Below, piece by piece: positions 17,361-24,713 of a stretch of 64,000 nt of DNA. This DNA is from Chitinophaga eiseniae. GTDB taxonomy: Bacteria > Bacteroidota > Bacteroidia > Chitinophagales > Chitinophagaceae. The position numbers were made by a program, and so were the translations under genes. The DNA lies in assembly GCF_012641265.1 (NCBI RefSeq), contig NZ_JABAHZ010000002.1, positions 620,001 to 684,000 on the forward strand, read 5' to 3'. The first letter of the stretch is position 1. The number at the start of each line of letters is the position of its first letter. Under the pieces are notes generated by a model. That model was not told where the DNA came from and did no database searches. It saw nothing but the letters and a program-made list of their open reading frames with translations.

Positions 17361-17395
17361 TGACATGTGTCAAGGAGGAATATGATATTTGTCAG
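17360..17395 (-). promoter_or_regulatory. two FNR-type boxes upstream of ccoI
   Basis: Minus-strand TTGAC-ACAT-GTCAT (17373-17360), centred near -41.5, and cTGAC-AAAT-ATCAT (17395-17382), centred 22 bp further upstream. The first matches the FNR consensus TTGAY-N4-RTCAA in nine of ten positions. Confidence 0.65.
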
Positions 17396-17397
17396 GG

Positions 17398-18108
17398 TTA
17401 TTCCTGCAGGTTGGCGGTCCTGATGATTTCCGGCATATCGAGGAGGCGGATTTTTTTACCTTCCAGCTCTATCATACCATCTTTCTTGAATTCGGAGAGC
17501 AGGCGTATGGCCGATTCGGTGGCGGTGCCTACCAGGTTGGCGATCTCCTCGCGGGACAGGCGAACGCTGAGGGTATGTCCGTCGGCTTCCAGTCCGTAAG
17601 TTTCTTTGATGAAGAGCAGGGTTTCTGCCAGGCGTTCCCGTACAGGTTTTTGTGCCAGGTGGGTAATTTTCAGTTCGGCTTTGCGGAGTTCACTCGACAA
17701 GATGCGCATCATTTCAAAGGAAAGAGAAGCATCTTTTTGTAATATATTGAGAAACAAATCTTTAGGGACAAAGCAAATAGAAGAGTCTTCCAGGGCGGTA
17801 GCCGTAGCGGTATATCTTTCATTGCTCAGCAGGGCTTTATATCCCATGATATCACCAGCTTTCACCAGGCGTACAATTTGTTCCCGGCCGTCATCGCCGC
17901 TGTGTGACAGCTTTATTTTGCCATCGTTGATACAGTAAACACCGAATGGATAAGCACCTTCGTGGAAAATGACCTGCCCTTTTTTATAAACAGAACACAC
18001 CTTTGCCTCTGAAAGAAGATCCAGATTGCATTGGTCCGCCTTGCAAAAAATTGAAGAAAAGCGGTCCTTGCAGTTTTGACAGGAAGGATTGTGAATCGAT
18101 GTAGCCAT
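17398..18108 (-). CDS. Crp/Fnr-family regulator with N-terminal cysteine cluster
   Basis: A 236-aa transcription factor: an N-terminal cysteine cluster (CQNC, then two more cysteines in 'IFCKADQC'), a cyclic-nucleotide-binding-fold domain (about 35-150) and a winged helix with recognition helix 'TATESAIRLLSEF'. The four cysteines suggest an oxygen-sensitive iron-sulfur cluster as in FNR. In the recognition helix the Glu and Arg that read TGA are present, but the FNR serine is isoleucine. It heads the cbb3 locus and is 91 bp from ccoI, so it is probably the local oxygen switch. The start is the ATG at 18108; an in-frame TTG at 18114 is ignored. Confidence 0.88.
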   Translation of the reverse strand: MATSIHNPSCQNCKDRFSSIFCKADQCNLDLLSEAKVCSVYKKGQVIFHEGAYPFGVYCINDGKIKLSHSGDDGREQIVRLVKAGDIMGYKALLSNERYTATATALEDSSICFVPKDLFLNILQKDASLSFEMMRILSSELRKAELKITHLAQKPVRERLAETLLFIKETYGLEADGHTLSVRLSREEIANLVGTATESAIRLLSEFKKDGMIELEGKKIRLLDMPEIIRTANLQE

Positions 18109-18118
18109 AATCAATTTG

Positions 18119-18149
18119 CAAAAGTACTAATTTACATGGCCTTAACCAA
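18119..18149 (-). promoter_or_regulatory. promoter of the fnr-like gene
   Basis: Minus-strand TTG at 18149-18147, a 20-bp spacer and TACTTTTG at 18126-18119, ten bases before the ATG. The -33 element lies inside the first codons of the divergent pseudouridine synthase gene. No FNR-type box is seen. Confidence 0.65.
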
Positions 18150-18771
18150 AGTAAAAGTATTAGTGGGACTTTATTATTATATTATTTATAAGCCATATGA
18201 GGTGCTGACAAGATTTACCCCGGAAGGGAATAAAGCTTGCCTGGCCGACTATTTTAAAGTACCGGGAGATGTGTACCCGGTGGGGCGTCTGGACTACGAC
18301 AGTGAGGGGTTGTTGATTCTGACTAACGACAAGGCATTGAATCAAAGGTTATTATCGCCGCAATATGCGCATGAGCGGGAGTATTGGGTACAGGTAGATG
18401 GAGCCATTACGCCCGAGGCGGTGCAGCGGCTGGAGGCGGGAGTCCGGATCAATGTAGATGGAAAGGACTACCTTACCCGCCGTTGCAAGGCTGAGATACT
18501 GGCAGCAGAACCCGTATTGCCACCCCGTAATCCTCCTATCCGGTTCCGCAAGAGCATCCCGGCGCCCTGGATACGGCTGGTTTTAGCCGAAGGGAAAAAC
18601 CGGCAGGTAAGGCGTATGACCGCTGCCGTTGGGTTTCCTACGTTGAGGCTTGTCCGTTACCGGATGGAGGACATCACCATTGCGGGCATGCAGTCGGGCG
18701 ACATCAGGCAGCTGAGCCGGGAGGAAATTTACCACGGACTGAAGATAAAAGCCCCTAAAGACGGGCGTTGA
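18136..18771 (+). CDS. RluE/RsuA-type rRNA pseudouridine synthase
   Basis: Isomerises a uridine in rRNA; 211 aa, without an N-terminal S4 domain, like RluE. The catalytic aspartate is in 'GRLDYDSEGLLILTND' (about residue 54), with the family opening 'YIIYKPYEVL' and 'EGKNRQVRRMTAAVG' near the end. The ATG at 18136 is the first plausible start, but residues 1-14 are unlike the family, so translation might begin slightly later. It is divergent from the fnr-like gene, with overlapping 5' regions. Confidence 0.88.
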   Translation: MALTKVKVLVGLYYYIIYKPYEVLTRFTPEGNKACLADYFKVPGDVYPVGRLDYDSEGLLILTNDKALNQRLLSPQYAHEREYWVQVDGAITPEAVQRLEAGVRINVDGKDYLTRRCKAEILAAEPVLPPRNPPIRFRKSIPAPWIRLVLAEGKNRQVRRMTAAVGFPTLRLVRYRMEDITIAGMQSGDIRQLSREEIYHGLKIKAPKDGR

Positions 18772-18836
18772 GCACTTTGGGGCATCTAATCGTAAAAAAT
18801 CGTGCCTACCACTTCCCTATTGCTTTTAGCTTAGGC

Positions 18837-18867
18837 TTTATCCTTTCAGCTTTTTTAACTAGGTTTG
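18837..18867 (+). promoter_or_regulatory. yicC promoter
   Basis: TAGGTTTG at 18860-18867 matches the -7 consensus; only a weak TTT at 18837-18839 stands at the -33 position with a 20-bp spacer. Predicted leader about 15 nt. Confidence 0.5.
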
Positions 18868-18886
18868 TCACCTACAAATTTCTATT

Positions 18887-19762
18887 ATGCTGAAATCAAT
18901 GACCGGCTTCGGAAGGGCGGAAAGTACCAAAGGCGAAACAAGTATCGTAGTGGAGATCAAATCGCTGAATGGAAAGCAGTTTGAAGTGAATCTGAAGTTT
19001 TCTCCTTTGTTAAAACCCTATGAGTTTGACATCCGCGGCCTTATGCAGCAAACGTTGCAGAGGGGTACCCTGGATGCTACGATTAATATTCGTCAGAACG
19101 GCGCCACCCGTCCGGTTGTGATTAATACTGATCTTGCCAAATATTATTACCAGTCTATTACCGCGTTGTCCAATGAACTGGAGCTGCCGCAAACTGATAT
19201 GCTGAATGTGCTGATGAAGCTCCCGGAAGTAGTAACACCGGCTACAGAGCAAATCACAGAAGAAGAATGGAAAGATGTGGAGAATACCCTGCGCCAGGCC
19301 CTGACCGATCTCGACAATCATCGTGTTGATGAAGGTCAGATGCTGGAAGCCGACCTGCAGCAGCGTATCGACAATATAGATGCTTCAATGCAAAAAGTGC
19401 GTGAACTGGACCCACTTCGCAAAGACCGTATCCGTCAGCGCCTGGAAGGCCTACTGGTTGAACATGTAGGAAAAGAGAATGTGGATGCCAACCGCCTTGA
19501 ACAAGAGCTGATCTTTTACCTGGAAAAACTGGATATCTCAGAAGAGTTGTCCCGACTGGAGAATCACCTCCGCTATTTCCGGGAAATCCTCAAAGATGCC
19601 GACGCCGCCAAAGGAAAGAAACTGGGTTTTGTGTTGCAGGAAATAGGCCGCGAAATCAATACCACAGGCTCCAAAGCTAATGACGCCGGTATTCAACAAT
19701 GGGTAGTGCTGATGAAAGACGAATTGGAAAAAGCCAAAGAACAAGTTTTAAACGTTTTATAG
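18887..19762 (+). CDS. yicC: YicC-family endoribonuclease
   Basis: A 291-aa YicC/YloC protein, full length, implicated in RNA decay (E. coli YicC is an endoribonuclease acting on small RNAs). The N-terminal signature is 'MLKSMTGFGRAE', and the C-terminal DUF1732 part contains 'DIDNIDASMQ' through 'FVLQEIGREINTTGSKAND', ending in a helical tail. It is first in a probable four-gene operon: gldH follows by 16 bp, then a kinase and a regulator. Confidence 0.95.
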   Translation: MLKSMTGFGRAESTKGETSIVVEIKSLNGKQFEVNLKFSPLLKPYEFDIRGLMQQTLQRGTLDATINIRQNGATRPVVINTDLAKYYYQSITALSNELELPQTDMLNVLMKLPEVVTPATEQITEEEWKDVENTLRQALTDLDNHRVDEGQMLEADLQQRIDNIDASMQKVRELDPLRKDRIRQRLEGLLVEHVGKENVDANRLEQELIFYLEKLDISEELSRLENHLRYFREILKDADAAKGKKLGFVLQEIGREINTTGSKANDAGIQQWVVLMKDELEKAKEQVLNVL

Positions 19763-19778
19763 TAAGGCACATCACCGT

Positions 19779-20267
19779 ATGAAGCAACTTTTTCTGGCCA
19801 CCGCAGGCTTATTATTGCTGGCAGCAGCTTGTAAGCCTCCCAAAATGGATACTTACGAGAAAAACCTGGAAGTGCCGGGGCATGAGTGGTCCTATGATTA
19901 CAAACCTACTTTTGAAGTAAACATACATCCGGAAGATACCGCTTACCTGTATAATATCTGTGTAAATATCAGGCATACTGATGCCTACCCCTACAGCAAC
20001 ATATGGGTGCTGGTGGGTACCCAATACCCGGGCGACAGTATACCTAAAGAACAACGGGTAGAACTGCCACTGGCAGATATCACCGGTAAATGGTCTGGTT
20101 CCGGTCTGGACGATATTTATGAACACCGTATCTTCATCCAGCAGCGGGCTATCTTCAATAAGCCGGGCACCTACAAATTCACTTTTGAACAGAATATGCG
20201 GCAAAATCCGCTCCCTCATGTGATGAATGTTGGTTTACGGATTGAGAAAGCCGGTACCAGGCAATGA
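19779..20267 (+). CDS. gldH: gliding motility lipoprotein GldH
   Basis: A 162-aa lipoprotein needed for gliding and T9SS function in Bacteroidota. The signal peptide ends with a lipobox 'LLLAAAC' (cysteine 18). The mature part shows the family pattern 'VNIHPEDTAYLYNICVNIRHTDAYPYSNIWV' in pieces, and 'QNMRQNPLPHVMNVGLRIEK' near the C-terminus. It overlaps the next gene (histidine kinase) by four bases (ATGA), so they are translationally coupled. Its presence indicates a gliding or T9SS-carrying organism. Confidence 0.93.
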   Translation: MKQLFLATAGLLLLAAACKPPKMDTYEKNLEVPGHEWSYDYKPTFEVNIHPEDTAYLYNICVNIRHTDAYPYSNIWVLVGTQYPGDSIPKEQRVELPLADITGKWSGSGLDDIYEHRIFIQQRAIFNKPGTYKFTFEQNMRQNPLPHVMNVGLRIEKAGTRQ

Positions 20268-21283
20268 TGAAAAGATTCTTCAATAAAATGCAGGAAGGAA
20301 AATCGGTTTCCTTCGTTTACTTCCTGGTGATGGCTTATACCATAGCCGCACTGGTATGGTGGGGCATTTTATTGTTCAGGCAAAGCGAACAAATCAAAGG
20401 CTTCGAACAACAAAACCTGTATCTCCGGGTCGATAGCCTTGCACAACCCGTAGAACATCAGCTGGAGCTGCAAAGGATTAACAAGGAGGAACATATGCGC
20501 TCCTTTAAGTACCTGGGAGAAGGGATCATTTTCCTGGGCATAATCTTACTGGGTGCTGTATTTGTATACCGGGCCGTTTGGAAATACATGAAGCTCAGCC
20601 GGCAACAGCAGAACTTTATGATGGCCGTAACACACGAATTGAAATCACCTATAGCAGCAGCCAAACTAAACCTCGAAACGATCCGTAAACATAAGCTGGA
20701 TGAGGAAACGCAGTTGAAGTTGCTCAATAACACGATCCGCGAAACGAACCGCCTCGACCAGCTATGCAATAACATTTTGCTGGCCGCACAGCTGGAAACG
20801 CACAAGTACCGGCTGTTTAAGGAGCCGCTCGACTTTTCCTCGCTGGTATCCGGAAGCATTAAAGACCTCGATGGCCGTATAGGCACCCACCAGATCATTG
20901 CGGAAGTAGTGCCGGATATATGGCTGGAGGGAGATAAGCTTACCCTGCAGATTATTGTTAATAACCTGGTGGAGAATGCCGCTAAATATGCCCCCAAGAA
21001 CACAACCATCCTCGTAAAACTCTTTGAAAGCAACAAGGAGCTGAAATTACAGGTAATTGATGAAGGACCAGGTATCCCCGAGGAAGAGAAAGGCCGCATC
21101 TTCCTGAAGTTTTACCGGGTAGGCAACGAAAATACCCGCAAAGCAAAAGGCTCTGGCCTGGGACTGTTCCTCACCGCAAAGATCGTAGAACAACATGGCG
21201 GCAGTATCGAAGTAAAGGATAATGTGCCGGTTGGTAGTTGTTTTGAAATAACCTTGCCTGAATATTCCATTCAAACAGCGTAA
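20264..21283 (+). CDS. sensor histidine kinase
   Basis: A 339-aa two-helix sensor kinase. Membrane segments are at about residues 17-37 and 83-103, with a short periplasmic loop between them that lacks a known sensor domain. The H-box is 'VTHELKSPIAAAKL' (His near 125), the N-box 'NNLVENAAKYAP', and the G-boxes 'DEGPGIPEEEKG' and 'GSGLGLFL'. All are intact, so it should be active. It is translationally coupled to gldH and followed 62 bp later by an OmpR regulator, its probable partner. Confidence 0.94.
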   Translation: MMKRFFNKMQEGKSVSFVYFLVMAYTIAALVWWGILLFRQSEQIKGFEQQNLYLRVDSLAQPVEHQLELQRINKEEHMRSFKYLGEGIIFLGIILLGAVFVYRAVWKYMKLSRQQQNFMMAVTHELKSPIAAAKLNLETIRKHKLDEETQLKLLNNTIRETNRLDQLCNNILLAAQLETHKYRLFKEPLDFSSLVSGSIKDLDGRIGTHQIIAEVVPDIWLEGDKLTLQIIVNNLVENAAKYAPKNTTILVKLFESNKELKLQVIDEGPGIPEEEKGRIFLKFYRVGNENTRKAKGSGLGLFLTAKIVEQHGGSIEVKDNVPVGSCFEITLPEYSIQTA

Positions 21284-21345
21284 ATTAGATGAAGGATTGG
21301 TGAATATCAATAACCCGGATTCGATGTAAAATCAAACATTAACAC

Positions 21346-22056
21346 ATGAAGGAAGCGACAAAGGCATCAATACTGCTGGTGGAAGATGAAGAAAATCTCC
21401 AGGAAGCGCTGAAGCTGAACCTGGAGCTGGAAGGATATGAAGTAACGGCAGTAGACAACGGTACAGCTGCGCTGAAAGCAGTTAAAAACGAATATTTCGA
21501 CCTTATTATATTGGACATCATGTTGCCCGAAATGGATGGTATTGCTGTATGCGAAAACATACGCATTCAGAATAATGAAATACCCATCCTTTTCCTCAGC
21601 GCCAAAAACAGTAGCGCCGACCGCGTACTGGGGCTTAAGAAAGGGGGCGATGATTATATGACCAAGCCCTTTAACCTGGAAGAGTTATTACTGCGGGTAG
21701 AGAAGCTGATTGTTAAAAACAAGAAAATCCAGGATAAAGACAGTGTACCCAATGTATATCGCTTCGGAGATAATACCATTGACTTTGCAGCACAGGAATG
21801 CATTGGCAAAGATGGTAAACACTATGAACTGAGTAAGAAGGAAGCGATGCTCCTGAAGCTGCTGATCGAAAATAAAGGCGAAGTAGTTACCCGCGAAAAG
21901 ATATTACAGGTAGTATGGGGATACAACGTATACCCTACCACCCGTACTATTGATAACTTTATCCTCAATTTCCGTAAGTATTTTGAGGAAGACAGCCGCA
22001 ATTCCCGCTATTTCCACTCTGTAAGAGGCGTTGGATATAAATTTACAGAAGCATAA
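21346..22056 (+). CDS. OmpR-type response regulator
   Basis: A 236-aa regulator with an N-terminal receiver (acid pocket 'VEDEE', phospho-acceptor D in 'IILDIMLPEMDG', lysine in 'MTKPFN') and a C-terminal winged helix ending 'VRGVGYKF'. It is the partner of the preceding kinase. The targets are not visible; co-location with gldH suggests envelope or motility control, which is inference. Confidence 0.94.
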   Translation: MKEATKASILLVEDEENLQEALKLNLELEGYEVTAVDNGTAALKAVKNEYFDLIILDIMLPEMDGIAVCENIRIQNNEIPILFLSAKNSSADRVLGLKKGGDDYMTKPFNLEELLLRVEKLIVKNKKIQDKDSVPNVYRFGDNTIDFAAQECIGKDGKHYELSKKEAMLLKLLIENKGEVVTREKILQVVWGYNVYPTTRTIDNFILNFRKYFEEDSRNSRYFHSVRGVGYKFTEA

Positions 22057-22065
22057 CCAGTTGTT

Positions 22066-22102
22066 TTTCTGCCTTATACCTACCAAGGGTATAAGGCAGA
22101 AA
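22066..22102. terminator. perfect 15-bp hairpin after the regulator
   Basis: Arms 22066-22080 and 22088-22102, 7-base loop, 10 bases after the stop codon. There is no U-tract on the plus strand; the T-run precedes the stem instead. Confidence 0.6.
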
Positions 22103-22250
22103 GCAAAATGCTTTTAGCCACTTTTCATCTCAATCTCCCCACTTTCCCCTGAAATTCGACCTCGTAGTAAATCTCACTTTCCTGTAGTGCCGAATTAGCC
22201 GATATTTATTCTGCTTATATGAGATGAAGTGCATCCTGTAAACCTAATTT

Positions 22251-23060
22251 GTGGCACAACATTATACGTACATAGTCTTTGCTGCGGAGTGGCCTTTCTG
22301 GCTGTTTTTTTTGTTAAGTCTCGTTACCCTAATAGTATTTTTTGCCCTGCGGGAAAGAAAAATCAGGAGAGCTTCAGCGAAAGAAATAACCAAACACCAT
22401 GCGCTGGTTAACCTGGAACTACATGCCTTCCAGGCGCAGATGGACCCTCATTTTATTTTTAATAGCCTCAACGCTATTCATCATTATATCCTTACCACCA
22501 GTACGGATATGGCCTCGCTATATCTCACCCGTTTTTCCCGTTTGATGCGCCTCATGATAGGGAATTTCAATAAGGAATGGATTTCCCTGCAGGATGAGCT
22601 GGACGCGCTGGAACTATATATACAGCTGGAACAACTGCGCTTCGATGAGCAGTTCGATTACCAGATAAACGTACTGCCGGATGTGAATAAACAGTTTACT
22701 TTAATACCTCCCCTGATTATTCAGCCTTATGTGCAATACGCTATCTGGCACCGCCTGTTGTTAAGACCCCAGAAGTCAGGCGGACAGCTGCTGATCACCA
22801 TCTGTAAAGAAAAAGACCGCCTGTTTATACAGCTGGAAGATAATGGCGTGCTGATTACAGAAATACTGGATAGTACCGGCGAGCGCCAGGCATCCGGTAT
22901 CGACATTGCCTCGGAGCGTTTGTATATGATGAGTGAAAAATATCACATGCAAGCCAGTATCAAAGCGCTGCAGGTATACGACGCCTCCCAGGCGCCTACT
23001 GCTAATAGATTGATTATCAGTATGCAGCATATAGGGGCCCGCCAATCTCTGGCAGGCTGA
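22251..23060 (+). CDS. LytS-type kinase with degenerate ATP site
   Basis: A 269-aa membrane kinase of the PF06580 type. One N-terminal helix (about 11-33) and the acceptor box 'DPHFIFNSLNAIHHY' are normal, but the N-box reads 'QPYVQYAIWHRL' where active members have VEN-A-x-x-HG: both the Glu and the Asn are replaced. 'LEDNGV' of the G-box remains. It may be a pseudokinase or a partner subunit. The start is a GTG; no ATG is in frame upstream. A LytTR regulator follows by 106 bp. Confidence 0.85.
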   Translation: MAQHYTYIVFAAEWPFWLFFLLSLVTLIVFFALRERKIRRASAKEITKHHALVNLELHAFQAQMDPHFIFNSLNAIHHYILTTSTDMASLYLTRFSRLMRLMIGNFNKEWISLQDELDALELYIQLEQLRFDEQFDYQINVLPDVNKQFTLIPPLIIQPYVQYAIWHRLLLRPQKSGGQLLITICKEKDRLFIQLEDNGVLITEILDSTGERQASGIDIASERLYMMSEKYHMQASIKALQVYDASQAPTANRLIISMQHIGARQSLAG

Positions 23061-23166
23061 GTCTTTAATTGGGTCATATGCCATTAATTGCTTAATTTCT
23101 ACGTGGATTTTTAGGCTCAATGACCATATAAACTTCATCTCAGAGCAAACCTGTAATCATAATCTT

Positions 23167-23913
23167 ATGCGTACCATCATTGCAGATGATGAGAAACATA
23201 GTCGGGATGCACTACAAATAATGTTGGAAAGATATTGTCCGCATGTTATTGTACAAGCGGTTTGTGGTAATGGCCTTGAAGCCATTCACGCGATTAATGA
23301 CCTGCACCCTCAACTAGTTTTCCTGGATGTGGAAATGCCCGGAATAGACGGTTTCCAGGTACTTGAAGCCTGTAACCACCGCGATTTCGCCGTCATTTTC
23401 ATTACAGCCTATGATCAATATGCCCTGCAGGCTATTCATCATAGCGCGCTGGACTACCTGCTCAAACCGATAGACTCAAAAGAATTGCGGCTGGCAGTAG
23501 AAAAAGCCGGCTTGCAAACGCATGCCGACAAAACAGAGAAGTTGGATAACCTGTTGCAATTCCTGCAACAACAGCTCAGCCAGGATGAAAGAATGGCATT
23601 GCCCACCCTGGACGGGTTGCAAATGGTTACTGCCCGGAATATTATTTATTGCAGATCTATTGGCGGGCAAACCCGGTTGCATTTACAGGTGCCGGAAAAA
23701 CCAGTGCTGGTATACCGCACCTTGCCCGAAATGGAAGCCTGGCTATCCGATAAAGGGTTCTTCCGGGTGCATAACAGCTTCCTGATTAACCTGTCGTTTA
23801 TGGACAAGTATATTAAGGGAGATGGGGGTGAAATAATTATGAGTGATGGCTATAGTGTACCGGTAGCCCGCGAAAAGAAACATGACTTTTTACTGCGGAT
23901 AGAACGACTGTAA
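23167..23913 (+). CDS. LytTR-type response regulator
   Basis: A 248-aa regulator: receiver domain (acid residues 'ADDE', phospho-acceptor in 'FLDVEMPGIDG', 'LLKPID') and a C-terminal LytTR DNA-binding domain with 'FFRVHNSFLINL' and 'VPVAREKKHDFL'. It is paired with the LytS-type protein just upstream. It is convergent with batE, four bases away. Confidence 0.93.
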   Translation: MRTIIADDEKHSRDALQIMLERYCPHVIVQAVCGNGLEAIHAINDLHPQLVFLDVEMPGIDGFQVLEACNHRDFAVIFITAYDQYALQAIHHSALDYLLKPIDSKELRLAVEKAGLQTHADKTEKLDNLLQFLQQQLSQDERMALPTLDGLQMVTARNIIYCRSIGGQTRLHLQVPEKPVLVYRTLPEMEAWLSDKGFFRVHNSFLINLSFMDKYIKGDGGEIIMSDGYSVPVAREKKHDFLLRIERL

Positions 23914-23917
23914 AGTG

Positions 23918-24706
23918 TTACAGCCGCTTAATGTACGAACAACTTATCCAGCCGCTTTTGCCATCTGCCAGCTCTATTTTGCAGAAATCGGCAGTAGCAT
24001 CTGTAATATGTACTTTCATGCCCTCTCCTATTTCAAAGGCATCCCGGCTGTTTTCGTCAGGCGCCGTTTTCGCTTTGATATTGGCGTTCATGACGATGCC
24101 TGTTTGATGATTGTTGGAAGTAAGGTAGGCATCTACTGCCATGAGCAGGTAAAGCGCACATAAAGCGCCCAGCACGTAGGTGCCCCATTTTACAAAACGA
24201 TTTCTCCATCCGGGTGTATACACATTCATGATGATGCCGGCTATCAGTAGCCAGAAAAGCACTACGGTGCCTATTGCCCAGCCATTTGCTTTGTGCAGGT
24301 GTTGTAACTGCAACCACCACTGCTGGAAAAACACCAGTGGTAATTCGTCTACAAAGCCATTTACCTTTTGATTTACCAGGTCGAGGTTATGTTTTACTGC
24401 TGCATCGTTGGGAGATAATTCTAAGGCTTTCTCGTAGTTGTATACAGCCAGACCGGTTTTACCGGCCTTATACCAGGCATTGCCTGCGTTAAAATAAAGT
24501 GCTTTTTGTGTATGTCCTTCATCCAGCAACGCCTGGTAAGCCCTGGCGGCCTCGGTGTATTTGCTTTGGTTAAAAAGAAGGTTGGCTTCTTCAAAGCGAT
24601 GCTGTGGATTTGCGCTGGCGGAAGATTGGCTGCGGCCAACGGAAAACGTGAACAGCAATGCTATCGCTAAAAACGCCGGTTTAATATGTTGATGATAGTT
24701 CAGCAT
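23918..24706 (-). CDS. batE: BatE-like TPR and SH3 protein
   Basis: A 262-aa envelope protein: signal peptide (residues 1-26), two or three tetratricopeptide repeats ('ALYFNAGNAWYKAGKTGLAVYNYEKALEL' is one), two membrane helices (about 144-160 and 174-190) and a C-terminal bacterial SH3 domain ending 'GWISCSYIKRL'. This is the BatE layout of the Bacteroides aerotolerance (bat) locus. Here only batD precedes it, 7 bp upstream; batA-C are not adjacent. Confidence 0.85.
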   Translation of the reverse strand: MLNYHQHIKPAFLAIALLFTFSVGRSQSSASANPQHRFEEANLLFNQSKYTEAARAYQALLDEGHTQKALYFNAGNAWYKAGKTGLAVYNYEKALELSPNDAAVKHNLDLVNQKVNGFVDELPLVFFQQWWLQLQHLHKANGWAIGTVVLFWLLIAGIIMNVYTPGWRNRFVKWGTYVLGALCALYLLMAVDAYLTSNNHQTGIVMNANIKAKTAPDENSRDAFEIGEGMKVHITDATADFCKIELADGKSGWISCSYIKRL

Positions 24707-24713
24707 GGTGCAA

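Noticed and set aside
17307..17366. Longer start of ccoI
   Set aside because: It would place the promoter and an FNR-type box inside the coding sequence; the ATG at 17306 precedes the cysteine cluster.
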